64,000 nucleotides of DNA, taken from positions 51,242 to 115,241 of the forward strand of contig CAYQTA010000011.1 of the NCBI GenBank assembly GCA_964420365.1, given 5' to 3'. The position numbers and the translations under genes were made by a program. This DNA comes from JAMOQA01 sp964420365. GTDB lineage: Bacteria; Acidobacteriota; Polarisedimenticolia; J045. The notes under the pieces were generated by a model. It searched no databases. It was given only the letters and a program-made list of their open reading frames with translations, and was not told the origin of the DNA. This document shows, in pieces, positions 46,004 to 56,072 of the stretch. Numbering within the stretch: position 1 is the stretch's first letter; the number at the start of each line of letters is the position of its first letter.

Positions 46004-47037
46004 GGTTCCTCCTCCGGGACCGGCCCCGCGGGACGCGGAAACGCCCCTTCCCTCGGCCGGACGTCGCCGGCGGGACGACCCGTGGTCGTCACCGGCCGGG
46101 GAACGTGGTCCCGCACCAGTCTAGCCGTCTCCCCGGGGGTGAGGGCCAGCGTCCCCCGGGCGAGAGCGATCGCCGCCGCCGGCCGCGCCCGCCGATCGTT
46201 CCCGTCGGCCACCTTGAGGACCGCGCCGAGGGGTCCGACCGGCGGGGCGATCGCCAGGGCGTAGACACCCTCGGTCCCGCTCTTCGCGAGGACCATCCCG
46301 GGGCGCAGCTCCATCAGGGCCGTGCCGAGCCGACCGGGGCCGGCATGGAGGGCCGGGTGCGCGGTCACCGCGCGGAACACCGCCGCGAGGGCCGGGTCCT
46401 CGCCGGTCGCGAGGCGGGCGAGCGCCCGGGCCGCCGCCGCGAGCGGGAGCACGAACGACGGCACGCCGCAGCCGTCGGGCACGGCGGCGACCTGCCCCGG
46501 GGGGAGACCGGCCCAGCGGGCCAGGTCCTCGTGGACCCGCCGCTGCCAGGGATGGTCCGGGGCCGGGTAGGTCCCCTCGTCGAGGCCGAGGTGCCGGCAT
46601 GCGAGGAGCATCGCCGCGTGCTTCCCCGAGCACGGGTGCTGGACCGGTTCGGGACCGCCGGACGCCCGGGCCAGGAGGCGCGCGTCCCGGTCGAGGGGGG
46701 TGGCCCGGCCACACCGGAGGGCGCCCTCGTCCAGGTCGGCCCGCTCGAGGAGTCGCCGCACCACGCGCACCTGCTCCGGCCGTCCTCCGTGGGAGCCCGC
46801 AGCCACCGCCAGCTCCTCCGCGGTCATGCCCCGGGCCTCCGCGGCCCCCGAGGCGACCACGGAGGCGGCCTGGAAGGGCTTGGCCGCGGAGCGGAGAACG
46901 ACCGGCACGCCCGGGTCGCCCGCGGCGTGGAGGATCTCGCCGTCCGGCGCCGCGACGGCCACCGCCCCGAGGTGCAGCGACTCGACGAGCCCACCCCGGA
47001 GGACCTCGACCAGGGGAACCAGGCCGGCGGGGTTCAC
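46000..47037 (-). CDS. L-asparaginase II-like protein (PF06089 type)
   Basis: A 345-residue protein resembling the Rhizobium AnsA / asparaginase II family, structurally unrelated to E. coli asparaginases. Landmarks: 'VLRSAAKPFQA', 'AAGSHGGRPEQVRVVRRLLE', 'LRCGRATPLDRDA', 'HPCSGKHAAMLLACRHLG' and 'PDGCGVPSFVLPL', with the conserved Ser-Lys and Cys residues that form the zinc/catalytic site in studied homologues. The expected reaction is asparagine to aspartate plus ammonia, probably cytosolic. GTG at 47037 overlaps the dihydrouridine synthase stop. The C-terminal 25 residues are Pro/Arg-rich and probably disordered. Confidence 0.88.
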   Translation of the reverse strand: MNPAGLVPLVEVLRGGLVESLHLGAVAVAAPDGEILHAAGDPGVPVVLRSAAKPFQAASVVASGAAEARGMTAEELAVAAGSHGGRPEQVRVVRRLLERADLDEGALRCGRATPLDRDARLLARASGGPEPVQHPCSGKHAAMLLACRHLGLDEGTYPAPDHPWQRRVHEDLARWAGLPPGQVAAVPDGCGVPSFVLPLAAAARALARLATGEDPALAAVFRAVTAHPALHAGPGRLGTALMELRPGMVLAKSGTEGVYALAIAPPVGPLGAVLKVADGNDRRARPAAAIALARGTLALTPGETARLVRDHVPRPVTTTGRPAGDVRPREGAFPRPAGPVPEEEP

Positions 47038-48047
47038 GGCGAGGCCTCGTCCCGCGCCGCGAGGCCCGCGAAATGCTCCTCCAGCGCCGCGAGGAACTCC
47101 GCCGGGTCCCGCAGGTCGTTGATCCGGCGCCGGAGCGCCCTTCCGCCGGGCAGGCCGTGGGTGTACTTCCCGACGAACGTGCGCAGCTTGTGCAGGGCCA
47201 CCTTCGGTTCCTCCGCCGCGATGATCCGCTCGAAGTGCTCCCGGTAGAAGGCGTACCGCTCCGCGAGGGTCGGCGGGACCGGGTCCCGGCCCTCGAGCAG
47301 CGCGGCCGCCTCCCGGAAGACGAACGGGTTCGCGAGGGCTCCCCGCCCGATCATCACCCCGGCGCAGCCGGTCTCCCGGAACATCCGCAGGGCATCCTCC
47401 GCGGTGCGGACGTCCCCGTTGCCGATCACGGGGATATCGAGCAGCTCGACCAGCTCCCGGATCTTCGACCAGTCCGCCTCGCCCGTGTATCCCTGCCTGG
47501 CCGTCCGGGCGTGGAGGGCGACGGCGTCGACCCCGAGGTCCCGGCAGGTGCGTGCCAGCTCCCGGAAGGTCTCCGGTCGGTCTCCCCTTCCCAGGCCGAG
47601 GCGCATCTTGACCGTCAACGGGATCGAGACCCGCTTCCGGCAGGCCTCGACGATCCGGGCCGCCCGGTCGAGGTCTCCCATCAGCGCGGCCCCGGAAAAC
47701 CCCTTGAGGACCTTCTGGGCCGGGCACCCCATGTTGATGTCGCAGGCGTCCGCGCCCAGGTCCTCCACCATCCCGGCCGCGTCCGCCATCCGTTCCGGGT
47801 CCCGGCCGTAGACCTGGATCGAGATCGGGCGCTCCGCGGGATCGAACACCATCTTTTCCAGGATCGGCCGGACCCCCCGGGTGATCGCCTCCGAGGAGAT
47901 GAACTCCATCGTCACGAGCCCGACGCCGCCGACCTTCCGGAGCATCCGCCGGAAGTGACGGTCGGTGATTCCCGCCATCGGGGCGAGGACGAGGGGCGGA
48001 TCGACCTCGAGGGAACCGATCCGGAGGGGCGGGACGAACCGGCTCAC
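47034..48047 (-). CDS. dusB: tRNA-dihydrouridine synthase, DusB type
   Basis: A 337-residue FMN enzyme that reduces specific uridines in the tRNA D-loop. TIM-barrel motifs: 'LAPMAGITDRHFRRM', 'VYGRDPERMADAA', catalytic Cys in 'DINMGCPAQKVLKGFSGAAL', 'VKMRLGLG', 'ALHARTARQGYTG', 'VIGNGDVRTAEDA' and 'MIGRGALANPFVF'. A C-terminal helical tRNA-binding domain follows. I prefer the GTG at 48047 because it overlaps the NUDIX stop; a GTG at 48068 is possible. The closest class is DusB by the NMGCPA form and overall length. Confidence 0.92.
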   Translation of the reverse strand: MSRFVPPLRIGSLEVDPPLVLAPMAGITDRHFRRMLRKVGGVGLVTMEFISSEAITRGVRPILEKMVFDPAERPISIQVYGRDPERMADAAGMVEDLGADACDINMGCPAQKVLKGFSGAALMGDLDRAARIVEACRKRVSIPLTVKMRLGLGRGDRPETFRELARTCRDLGVDAVALHARTARQGYTGEADWSKIRELVELLDIPVIGNGDVRTAEDALRMFRETGCAGVMIGRGALANPFVFREAAALLEGRDPVPPTLAERYAFYREHFERIIAAEEPKVALHKLRTFVGKYTHGLPGGRALRRRINDLRDPAEFLAALEEHFAGLAARDEASP

Positions 48048-48601
48048 CGGTCCCGATCCCCCGTGCACAGCACGCCGAGGAAGGCGAAGGCCGCGACGAC
48101 CAGCGCGTGCCGGATCTCCCCCCGGCGGATCAGCCCGGGCACCTCGGCGAGGGGAACGACGAGCACGTCGATCCGCTCGAACGGGTCGGGCCGGGGCTCA
48201 CCGAGGGGCCGGACCCCACGGGCGACGAACGAGTGGCACGTGTTGTCCTGGATCGCCGGGTTCGGCCAGACGGCACCGAGCGGCTCGATGGTCCCCCCTC
48301 CCCATCCCGTCTCCTCCCGCAGCTCCCGGGCCGCCGCCTCGGCCGGATCCTCGCCCGGGTCGACCATCCCCCCGGGAATCTCGAGGGTCACGTCCTCGAC
48401 GCCGTGGCGGAACTGCCGGATCAGCACGACCCGGCCGTCGTCGGTCAGCGGCACCACGTTCACCCAGTCGGGTCCCTCGAGAACCACGAAGTCCCGCTCC
48501 TCGCCCCGGGGCAGGAAGCGGTACCGGTCCTCGCGAACCCGGAAGATCCGGTGGTCCGCGGTGACCCGGCTGCCGGTGCGTCGCCAGCTTCCGCTCGGCA
48601 C
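48044..48601 (-). CDS. NUDIX hydrolase, ADP-ribose pyrophosphatase-like
   Basis: A 185-residue cytosolic enzyme. The 23-residue NUDIX box is intact: 'GGMVDPGEDPAEAAARELRE' continuing ETGW, matching Gx5Ex7REUxEExGU. The beta-rich N-terminus ('RFLPRGEERDFVVLEGPDWV') and the Gln-Phe-Arg in 'VVLIRQFRHGVEDVTLEIPGG' are typical of the ADP-ribose pyrophosphatase subgroup. It likely hydrolyses a nucleoside diphosphate linked to another moiety. GTG at 48601 lies 5 bp after the M50 gene stop. Confidence 0.9.
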   Translation of the reverse strand: MPSGSWRRTGSRVTADHRIFRVREDRYRFLPRGEERDFVVLEGPDWVNVVPLTDDGRVVLIRQFRHGVEDVTLEIPGGMVDPGEDPAEAAARELREETGWGGGTIEPLGAVWPNPAIQDNTCHSFVARGVRPLGEPRPDPFERIDVLVVPLAEVPGLIRRGEIRHALVVAAFAFLGVLCTGDRDR

Positions 48602-48605
48602 GGCG

Positions 48606-49316
48606 TCAGCCTCCGTAGGCGACGCCCGGGTGGGCAAGGGAGAGGACCGTCATGAAGACCCGGGGAGCGACGAGGTCGAACACCTTCCAGGCAACGAGGA
48701 TCCCGACCAGGGAGGCCCAGGGCAGGGCCAGGACCCGCGCGTAGGCCCTCCGGACCGCCTCCCCGCCGAGGCCGCCCAGGACCGTCGCCCCGTCCAGGGG
48801 CGGAACCGGGAGCAGGTTGAACGCGAAGAGCAACGCGTTGAGGCAGGCGAGGATGGAGAGCAGCCGCACGCCGGCCGTCACCAGGGGGTCTCCCGAGGGA
48901 ACGTCCAGCAGGTGTTCGAAGGAGGCGACCGCCGGGGCGAAGCCGATACCCGTGATCACCAGCGCCCGGAGACCGGCGATCGCCAGGAGGGCGAGGAGCA
49001 GGTTCGCCCCGGGGCCCGCGAGCGCCATCAGGCCGGCGCGCCGCGGGTGGCGCTCGGCCCAGTACGGGTCGTAGGGGGCCGAGGCCCAGCCGATCATCCA
49101 GCCGGCCAGCGCGTACGACAGGGCGGGCACGATCACCATGCCGAACGGCTCCCGGCGCACGTGGGGAAGCGGGTTGAGGGTCACCTGCCCCGCCCGCAGG
49201 GCGGTCGGATCCCCTCCCCACCACGCCGCCAGCCCGTGGGCCGCCTCGTGGCAGGTCGTGGAGAACAGGAACGCCACGCCCCAGAGGGCGAACCCGACCG
49301 GATCGAACCCTTCCAT
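48606..49316 (-). CDS. Site-2-protease-like (M50) membrane metalloprotease
   Basis: A 236-residue membrane protein. Zinc-binding HExxH is 'TTCHEAAHGLAAWWGGD' at about residues 21-25. The third ligand region is 'LLPVPPLDGATVLGGL', the family's N-x-x-P-x-x-P-x-x-DG motif. Five or six spans, short form without PDZ domain. Members cut transmembrane helices, often anti-sigma factors, but short stand-alone forms are poorly studied. AGAATA lies only 6 bp from the ATG, so the transcript could be nearly leaderless. First gene of the operon with NUDIX, dusB, asparaginase and AI-2E permease. Confidence 0.9.
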   Translation of the reverse strand: MEGFDPVGFALWGVAFLFSTTCHEAAHGLAAWWGGDPTALRAGQVTLNPLPHVRREPFGMVIVPALSYALAGWMIGWASAPYDPYWAERHPRRAGLMALAGPGANLLLALLAIAGLRALVITGIGFAPAVASFEHLLDVPSGDPLVTAGVRLLSILACLNALLFAFNLLPVPPLDGATVLGGLGGEAVRRAYARVLALPWASLVGILVAWKVFDLVAPRVFMTVLSLAHPGVAYGG

Positions 49317-49355
49317 GTTCCTATTCTGCCCCGTCCGGTCCCGGCGGACGACCGA

Positions 49356-49382
49356 GGGCCCGGCCCCGGGGGAGCCGGGCCC
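49356..49382 (-). terminator. Hairpin after 3-hydroxyacyl-CoA dehydrogenase gene
   Basis: A perfect 9-bp stem (GGGCCCGGC / GCCGGGCCC) with a 9-nt loop starts 26 bp past the stop on the minus strand. It separates the thiolase operon from the M50 operon. Confidence 0.45.
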
Positions 49383-49408
49383 CGATCCCGGGCGGGGGCG
49401 TTCCCCGC

Positions 49409-50275
49409 CTACTTCCTGCCGTAGTCGTAGAAACCGCGGCCCGTCTTGCGCCCCAGCCAGCCCGCGTCGACGTACTTCACGAGCAACGGGCACGGGCGGT
49501 ACTTCGGGTCCCCGAGCCCCTCGTGCAGCACCCGCATGATCGCGAGGCACGTGTCGAGACCGATGAAGTCGGCGAGGGTCAGCGGCCCCATCGGGTGGTT
49601 CATGCCGAGCTTCATCACGGTGTCGACCTCCTCGATCCCGGCGACGCCCTCGTAGACGGCGTAGATCGCCTCGTTGATCAGGGGCATCAGCACCCGGTTC
49701 GAGACGAAGCCCGGGAAGTCGTTGACCTCGACCGGGGTCTTCCCCAGCTTCTCGGCCAGCTCCTTCACCATCGCGAAGGTCTCGTCGGTGGTGGCGAGAC
49801 CGCGGATGATCTCCACCAGCTTCATCACCGGGACGGGGTTCATGAAGTGCATCCCGATGAACCGCTCCGGCCGCTTCGTCAGGGATGCCAGCTTGGTGAT
49901 CGGCAGGGAGGACGTGTTCGTCGCGAGGACGATCTCGTCCCGGGTGATCCGGTCGAGCTCGCCGAAGACCTTCTTCTTGACGTCGAAGTTCTCGGTCACC
50001 GCCTCGACGACGAAGTCGGCCCCGGCCATGTCCTCCAGGCTGGTCGTCGTTCGCACCCGCGCGAGGACCTCCTGCTTCTCCTCGGCGGTCATCCGCCCCT
50101 TGTCGACGCCCCGCTGCAGGTTCTTGTCGATCGTCGCGAGACCCCGCTGGACCAGCTCGTCGGTGACGTCGTGGAGGATCACCTGGTAACCCGACTGGGC
50201 GAACACGTGGGCGATCCCGTTCCCCATCTGGCCGGCGCCCACGACGCCGACGGTCTTCACCTCGCTCGCGTTCAT
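49409..50275 (-). CDS. 3-hydroxybutyryl-CoA dehydrogenase
   Basis: A 288-residue NAD(P)-dependent enzyme, stand-alone Hbd/PaaH type. Nucleotide-binding 'VGVVGAGQMGNGIAHVFAQSG', catalytic His in 'IGMHFMNPVPVMKLVEII', then Asn in 'VSNRVLMPLINEAIY' and Asn in 'GMNHPMGPLTLADFIGLD'. It interconverts acetoacetyl-CoA and 3-hydroxybutyryl-CoA. RBS GGAGGGACG. It is two genes below acetyl-CoA acetyltransferase, the enzyme that supplies its substrate, with a small membrane protein between. The module fits butyrate/PHB-type metabolism or short-chain beta-oxidation. Confidence 0.95.
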   Translation of the reverse strand: MNASEVKTVGVVGAGQMGNGIAHVFAQSGYQVILHDVTDELVQRGLATIDKNLQRGVDKGRMTAEEKQEVLARVRTTTSLEDMAGADFVVEAVTENFDVKKKVFGELDRITRDEIVLATNTSSLPITKLASLTKRPERFIGMHFMNPVPVMKLVEIIRGLATTDETFAMVKELAEKLGKTPVEVNDFPGFVSNRVLMPLINEAIYAVYEGVAGIEEVDTVMKLGMNHPMGPLTLADFIGLDTCLAIMRVLHEGLGDPKYRPCPLLVKYVDAGWLGRKTGRGFYDYGRK

Positions 50276-50721
50276 CGCTCGTCCCTCCATGGGAGCGGGG
50301 CCACCGCGCCCCCTCCCGTCTTCCTGGTCGTTCCCTTCTTCCCGCACCCGCCGGCCGTCGCCCGGAAGGCGACGAAGGCGAGCACCAGGTAGGTGGCGGC
50401 CCCGAGGGCGGCCACCCGCCACCGCTCCGGCCCCGGGGGCGTCTCCCCGAGGCGCGCCCGCCCGGCGATCACCAGGCTGAGCGCCAGCCACAGGATGAAC
50501 AGCCACGCCCCCGCCCGGGACCCGCCCGGCAGCACCTTGACGGTGCCGATCGCGAGGAGGCAGGCCACGCCGGCGCCGAGTGGATCCACCCCGCCCCCGA
50601 GGGCCCAGGCGGCCAGGACGACCGCTCCCGCCACCGCGAGCACCGAGAGGGCCCACCGCACGACCCGGCAGGCATCCCGTCGGGGCGGCACCGGGCCCGG
50701 ACCGGGAAGGACCTCCGCCAC
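50272..50721 (-). CDS. Small multi-span membrane protein between thiolase and dehydrogenase genes
   Basis: A 149-residue protein from GTG 50721, 5 bp after the thiolase stop. Its TGA overlaps the dehydrogenase ATG, so it is coupled on both sides. Three to four hydrophobic helices ('WALSVLAVAGAVVLAAWAL', 'GVACLLAIGTVKVL', 'AWLFILWLALSLVIA', 'VAALGAATYLVLAFVAF') and a basic Gly/Lys C-terminus ('GGCGKKGTTRKTGGG'). I do not recognise the family. A membrane protein wedged tightly between two soluble acyl-CoA enzymes is uncommon; it could anchor them or simply be a passenger. Confidence 0.65.
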   Translation of the reverse strand: MAEVLPGPGPVPPRRDACRVVRWALSVLAVAGAVVLAAWALGGGVDPLGAGVACLLAIGTVKVLPGGSRAGAWLFILWLALSLVIAGRARLGETPPGPERWRVAALGAATYLVLAFVAFRATAGGCGKKGTTRKTGGGAVAPLPWRDER

Positions 50722-50725
50722 CGGT

Positions 50726-51907
50726 TCAGTCCCGCTCGATCGCCATGGCGACGCCGTTCCCCCCGCCCAGGCAGAGGGTGACGATGCCGCGCTTCGCACC
50801 GCGGTCCTTCATCGCGTAGAGCAGGCTCGTGAGGCACCGGGCCCCGGAGGCGCCGATCGGGTGCCCCAGGGCGACGCCGCCCCCATGGACGTTGTGCTTC
50901 TCCTCGGGGATCTCCAGCACCTTCGCCAGGGCGACCTGCTGGACGGCGAACGCCTCGTTGATCTCGAAGAGGTCCACGTCGTCCATCGACCAGCCGGTCT
51001 TCTCGAGGAGCATCCGGATCGCCGGCTCCGGCGTCATCAGGACCATTTCCGGGGCGAGGCCCGCGGTGACCGACGCGACCACCCGCCCGAGCACCGGCAG
51101 ACCCCTCTCCTTCGCCCAGGACTCGGCGGCGAGCAGCACCGCCGCGGCGCCGTCGTTCAGGGTCGAGGAGTTGCCGGCGGTGACGAGGCCGTCCTTCTTG
51201 AAGGCCGGCCGGAGCCTCGCGAGCTTGTCGAGGGTCGTGCCCGGGCGCGGCCCCTCGTCCCGGTCGAGGACGACCGGGTCTCCCTTCCGCTGCGGGATCT
51301 CGACCGGGACGATCTCCTCCTTGAACTTTCCCCCGTCCATCGCGGCGAGCGCCTTCTCGTGGGAACGGACCGCCCAGCGGTCCATCTCCTCCCGGGAGAT
51401 TCCGTACTTCTCGGCGACCAGCTCGGCGGTCTCGCCCATGTGGACGTCGTTGTAGACGTCCCACAGGCCGTCGTGGATCATCCCGTCGACGAGCTTGCGG
51501 TGACCGAACTTGAACCCCTCCCGCGCGTCGAAGACGTAGTACGGCGTCCTCGACATCGACTCCATCCCGAGGGCGAGGGCGACCTTCACGTCTCCGCAGC
51601 GGATCGCCTGGTCGGCGATCATGGCGGCCTTGAGGGACGACCCGCAGACCTTGTTGATCGTGACGGCCGCGACGGTCTCCGGGAGTCCTCCGAAGAGGGC
51701 TGCCTGCCGGGCCGGGTTCTGGCCCTGGCCACCCTGGAGCACCATCCCGCCGAGCACCTCGTCCACGTCCCCGGGCTCGATCCCCGCCCGCCGGACGGCT
51801 TCCTTGACCACGTGGGCCCCCAGCTTCGTCGCCGGGATCGCGGCGAGCCCGCCGAGATACCTGCCGATCGGGGTCCTGCACGCGCTGACGATGACCGTTC
51901 TCTCCAT
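50726..51907 (-). CDS. Acetyl-CoA acetyltransferase (thiolase)
   Basis: A 393-residue thiolase. The nucleophilic Cys88 lies in 'NKVCGSSLKA'; 'GGGVALGHPIGASGAR' holds the activating His; 'CLGGGNGVAMAIE' holds the second Cys. 'NEAFAVQQ' is present near residue 315. The biosynthetic (degree of chain length C4) type is favoured by length and by the downstream 3-hydroxybutyryl-CoA dehydrogenase. It joins two acetyl-CoA to acetoacetyl-CoA or cleaves it. ATG at 51907. A -10-like TATACT lies about 125 bp upstream. Confidence 0.96.
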   Translation of the reverse strand: MERTVIVSACRTPIGRYLGGLAAIPATKLGAHVVKEAVRRAGIEPGDVDEVLGGMVLQGGQGQNPARQAALFGGLPETVAAVTINKVCGSSLKAAMIADQAIRCGDVKVALALGMESMSRTPYYVFDAREGFKFGHRKLVDGMIHDGLWDVYNDVHMGETAELVAEKYGISREEMDRWAVRSHEKALAAMDGGKFKEEIVPVEIPQRKGDPVVLDRDEGPRPGTTLDKLARLRPAFKKDGLVTAGNSSTLNDGAAAVLLAAESWAKERGLPVLGRVVASVTAGLAPEMVLMTPEPAIRMLLEKTGWSMDDVDLFEINEAFAVQQVALAKVLEIPEEKHNVHGGGVALGHPIGASGARCLTSLLYAMKDRGAKRGIVTLCLGGGNGVAMAIERD

Positions 51908-52032
51908 GACCTTCCCCTCCCGGCGGTCCCGGGACCGCCGGCGCGACGGGCCAAGCCCCCCTGGGCGAACATGCGGCGCATGCGCGCCCACGTGGGCCGG
52001 CACGGCTTACGAATGCGTCAACCGGACCCCGG

Positions 52033-52038
52033 AGTATA
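52033..52038 (-). promoter_or_regulatory. -10-like element for the thiolase operon
   Basis: TATACT on the minus strand in GGTATACTCC. There is no consensus -35 at 17 bp. The predicted leader is about 115 nt. The 285-bp gap between thiolase and clpB otherwise holds only hairpins. Confidence 0.4.
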
Positions 52039-52063
52039 CCCTGCACCACCGTGGAACGAAGAT

Positions 52064-52105
52064 GGGGGCCGGGTTCGGGGGCCTGCGCCCCCTCCCCCGG
52101 CCCCC
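52064..52105 (-). terminator. Two-tier hairpin downstream of clpB
   Basis: Outer 10-bp stem (GGGGGCCGGG, 52064-52073, with CCCGGCCCCC, 52096-52105) enclosing an inner 6-bp stem (GGGGGC-CTGC-GCCCCC). It is located between the clpB stop and the thiolase promoter, so a terminator of the dnaJ-clpB operon is likely. There is no U-tract. A further 10-bp stem with a 30-nt loop lies at 52127-52176. Confidence 0.5.
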
Positions 52106-52192
52106 GGCCGGTCGGGTTGGTCCCATGCCCGGCGGCGGCGGCGCGGTCCCGGTGAGCCCGCGGCGAGCCGCCGGGCCTCGCTCGGCAGCGCC

Positions 52193-54829
<2,637 letters not shown>

Positions 54830-54833
54830 CTCG

Positions 54834-55838
54834 TCACCTCTCGTGGCCCGGCTGGCCGGAGAGCGCCGCGAGGCGCTCCCAGAGTTCCTTCTCTTCCGGT
54901 GTCGGGTGCCGCGGCACGGAGAGCCGCACCGTGGCGATCAGGTCGCCGCGCGTCCCGTCCTTCCGCGGCAGGCCCTTCCCGCGCACCCGCAGCTTCTGCC
55001 CGCCCTGGGTGCCGGGAGCGACGCGGATCGCCACGGGCCCCTCGGGGGTCTCCACCTGCACGACCCCGCCGACCACGGCGAGGGGCGCGGGGACGGAAAC
55101 CTCCGTCACCAGGTCGTCCCCCCGGATCTCGAACCCGGGCTCGGGCCGAACCCTCACCCGCAGGTAGAGATCCCCGGGAGGACCGCCCGCCGGGGACGGC
55201 GCCCCGTGGCCCGGGATGCGCAGCTTCTGCCCGGGGCGCAGGCCCCGCGGCAGGTTGACCGTCACGGTCTTCCGCTCGACCCGCCCGTCCGCGCCCGGGA
55301 TCCCGAGGGTCAGCTTCCGCTGCCCCCCCCGGACCAGGTCGAGCAGGGAGAACTCCACCTCCGCCTCGACGTCCCGTCCCCGCCCGGGCCGCCGGTGCGG
55401 CCGCCGGGCGCGGCGGGCGCCGCCGGCGGCCCCGCCGAGGCCGAGGTTGCCGAACAGCATCTCGAAGAAGTCCGAGAAGCCGCCGCCTCCCCCGGCACCG
55501 CCGAGGTCGCCGAAGATCTCTCCGAGGTCCTCCATGTTCCCGACGTGGACCCGGAAGCCTCCCCCCTCGCCGAACGGCTGCCAGCCGGGCGGGGGGGTGA
55601 AGGGGCTCCCGTCCTCCCAGTTCGCGCCGAGCTGGTCGTACCTCTTCCGCTTCTCGGGATCCCCGAGGACCTGGTAGGCCTCGTTGATCTCCTTGAACCG
55701 CTCGGCAGCGTCCGGAGAGTCGTTCCGGTCCGGGTGGTACTCCCGGGCCAGGCGCCGGTACGCCTTCTTGATCTCGTCCTGCGTGGCATTCCGGTCCACG
55801 CCGAGGACCTTGTAGTAGTCCTTGTACGTGACGGTCAC
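54834..55838 (-). CDS. DnaJ-type co-chaperone lacking the zinc domain (CbpA-like)
   Basis: A 334-residue class B J-protein. J domain 1-70 with HPD at 35-37 ('AREYHPDRND'). A Gly/Phe-rich region with 'GGAGGGGGFSDFFEMLFGN' leads to an Arg-rich linker ('RRARRPHRRPGRGRD'). Two C-terminal beta-sandwich domains follow ('VEFSLLDLVRGGQRKLTLGI', 'APLAVVGGVVQVETPEG'), and no CxxCxGxG repeats are present. It recruits DnaK to clients and hands them to ClpB. ATG at 55838. It is driven by a heat-shock-like promoter at 55976-56004. Confidence 0.94.
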   Translation of the reverse strand: MTVTYKDYYKVLGVDRNATQDEIKKAYRRLAREYHPDRNDSPDAAERFKEINEAYQVLGDPEKRKRYDQLGANWEDGSPFTPPPGWQPFGEGGGFRVHVGNMEDLGEIFGDLGGAGGGGGFSDFFEMLFGNLGLGGAAGGARRARRPHRRPGRGRDVEAEVEFSLLDLVRGGQRKLTLGIPGADGRVERKTVTVNLPRGLRPGQKLRIPGHGAPSPAGGPPGDLYLRVRVRPEPGFEIRGDDLVTEVSVPAPLAVVGGVVQVETPEGPVAIRVAPGTQGGQKLRVRGKGLPRKDGTRGDLIATVRLSVPRHPTPEEKELWERLAALSGQPGHER

Positions 55839-55975
55839 GGATCGACCCCCTCGCCGGCCGGGCTCCCGGCCCGGCGCGGCCCGCCCGTTCCCGGGGGGTC
55901 ACGGGAACTGCCGTGACGACGACCAACCGACCGGCCTCGGGAACGGGCCTCGGCGGACCCTTCCGCCGGGTCCCT

Positions 55976-56004
55976 TGTATGGGATCGCCGGGGAACCGGG
56001 TCAA
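55976..56004 (-). promoter_or_regulatory. Heat-shock-like promoter of dnaJ-clpB
   Basis: On the minus strand TTGACC (56004-55999), 17 bp, CATACA (55981-55976). Read for sigma32, CTTGAC and TCCCATAC are 15 bp apart, close to the CTTGAA-N13-15-CCCCATNT consensus. The leader to the ATG at 55838 is about 130 nt. Confidence 0.5.
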
Positions 56005-56072
56005 GAAGACCCGGTTTCGCCGCCTTCCCCGGGGACGGGGGCGAGCGTACCCTTCCCCCGGAGCCCGAGCCG

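Noticed and set aside
52127..52176. Second hairpin after clpB as a functional terminator
   Set aside because: The 30-nt loop and absence of a U-tract make it weak; the two-tier hairpin at 52064-52105 is the better candidate.
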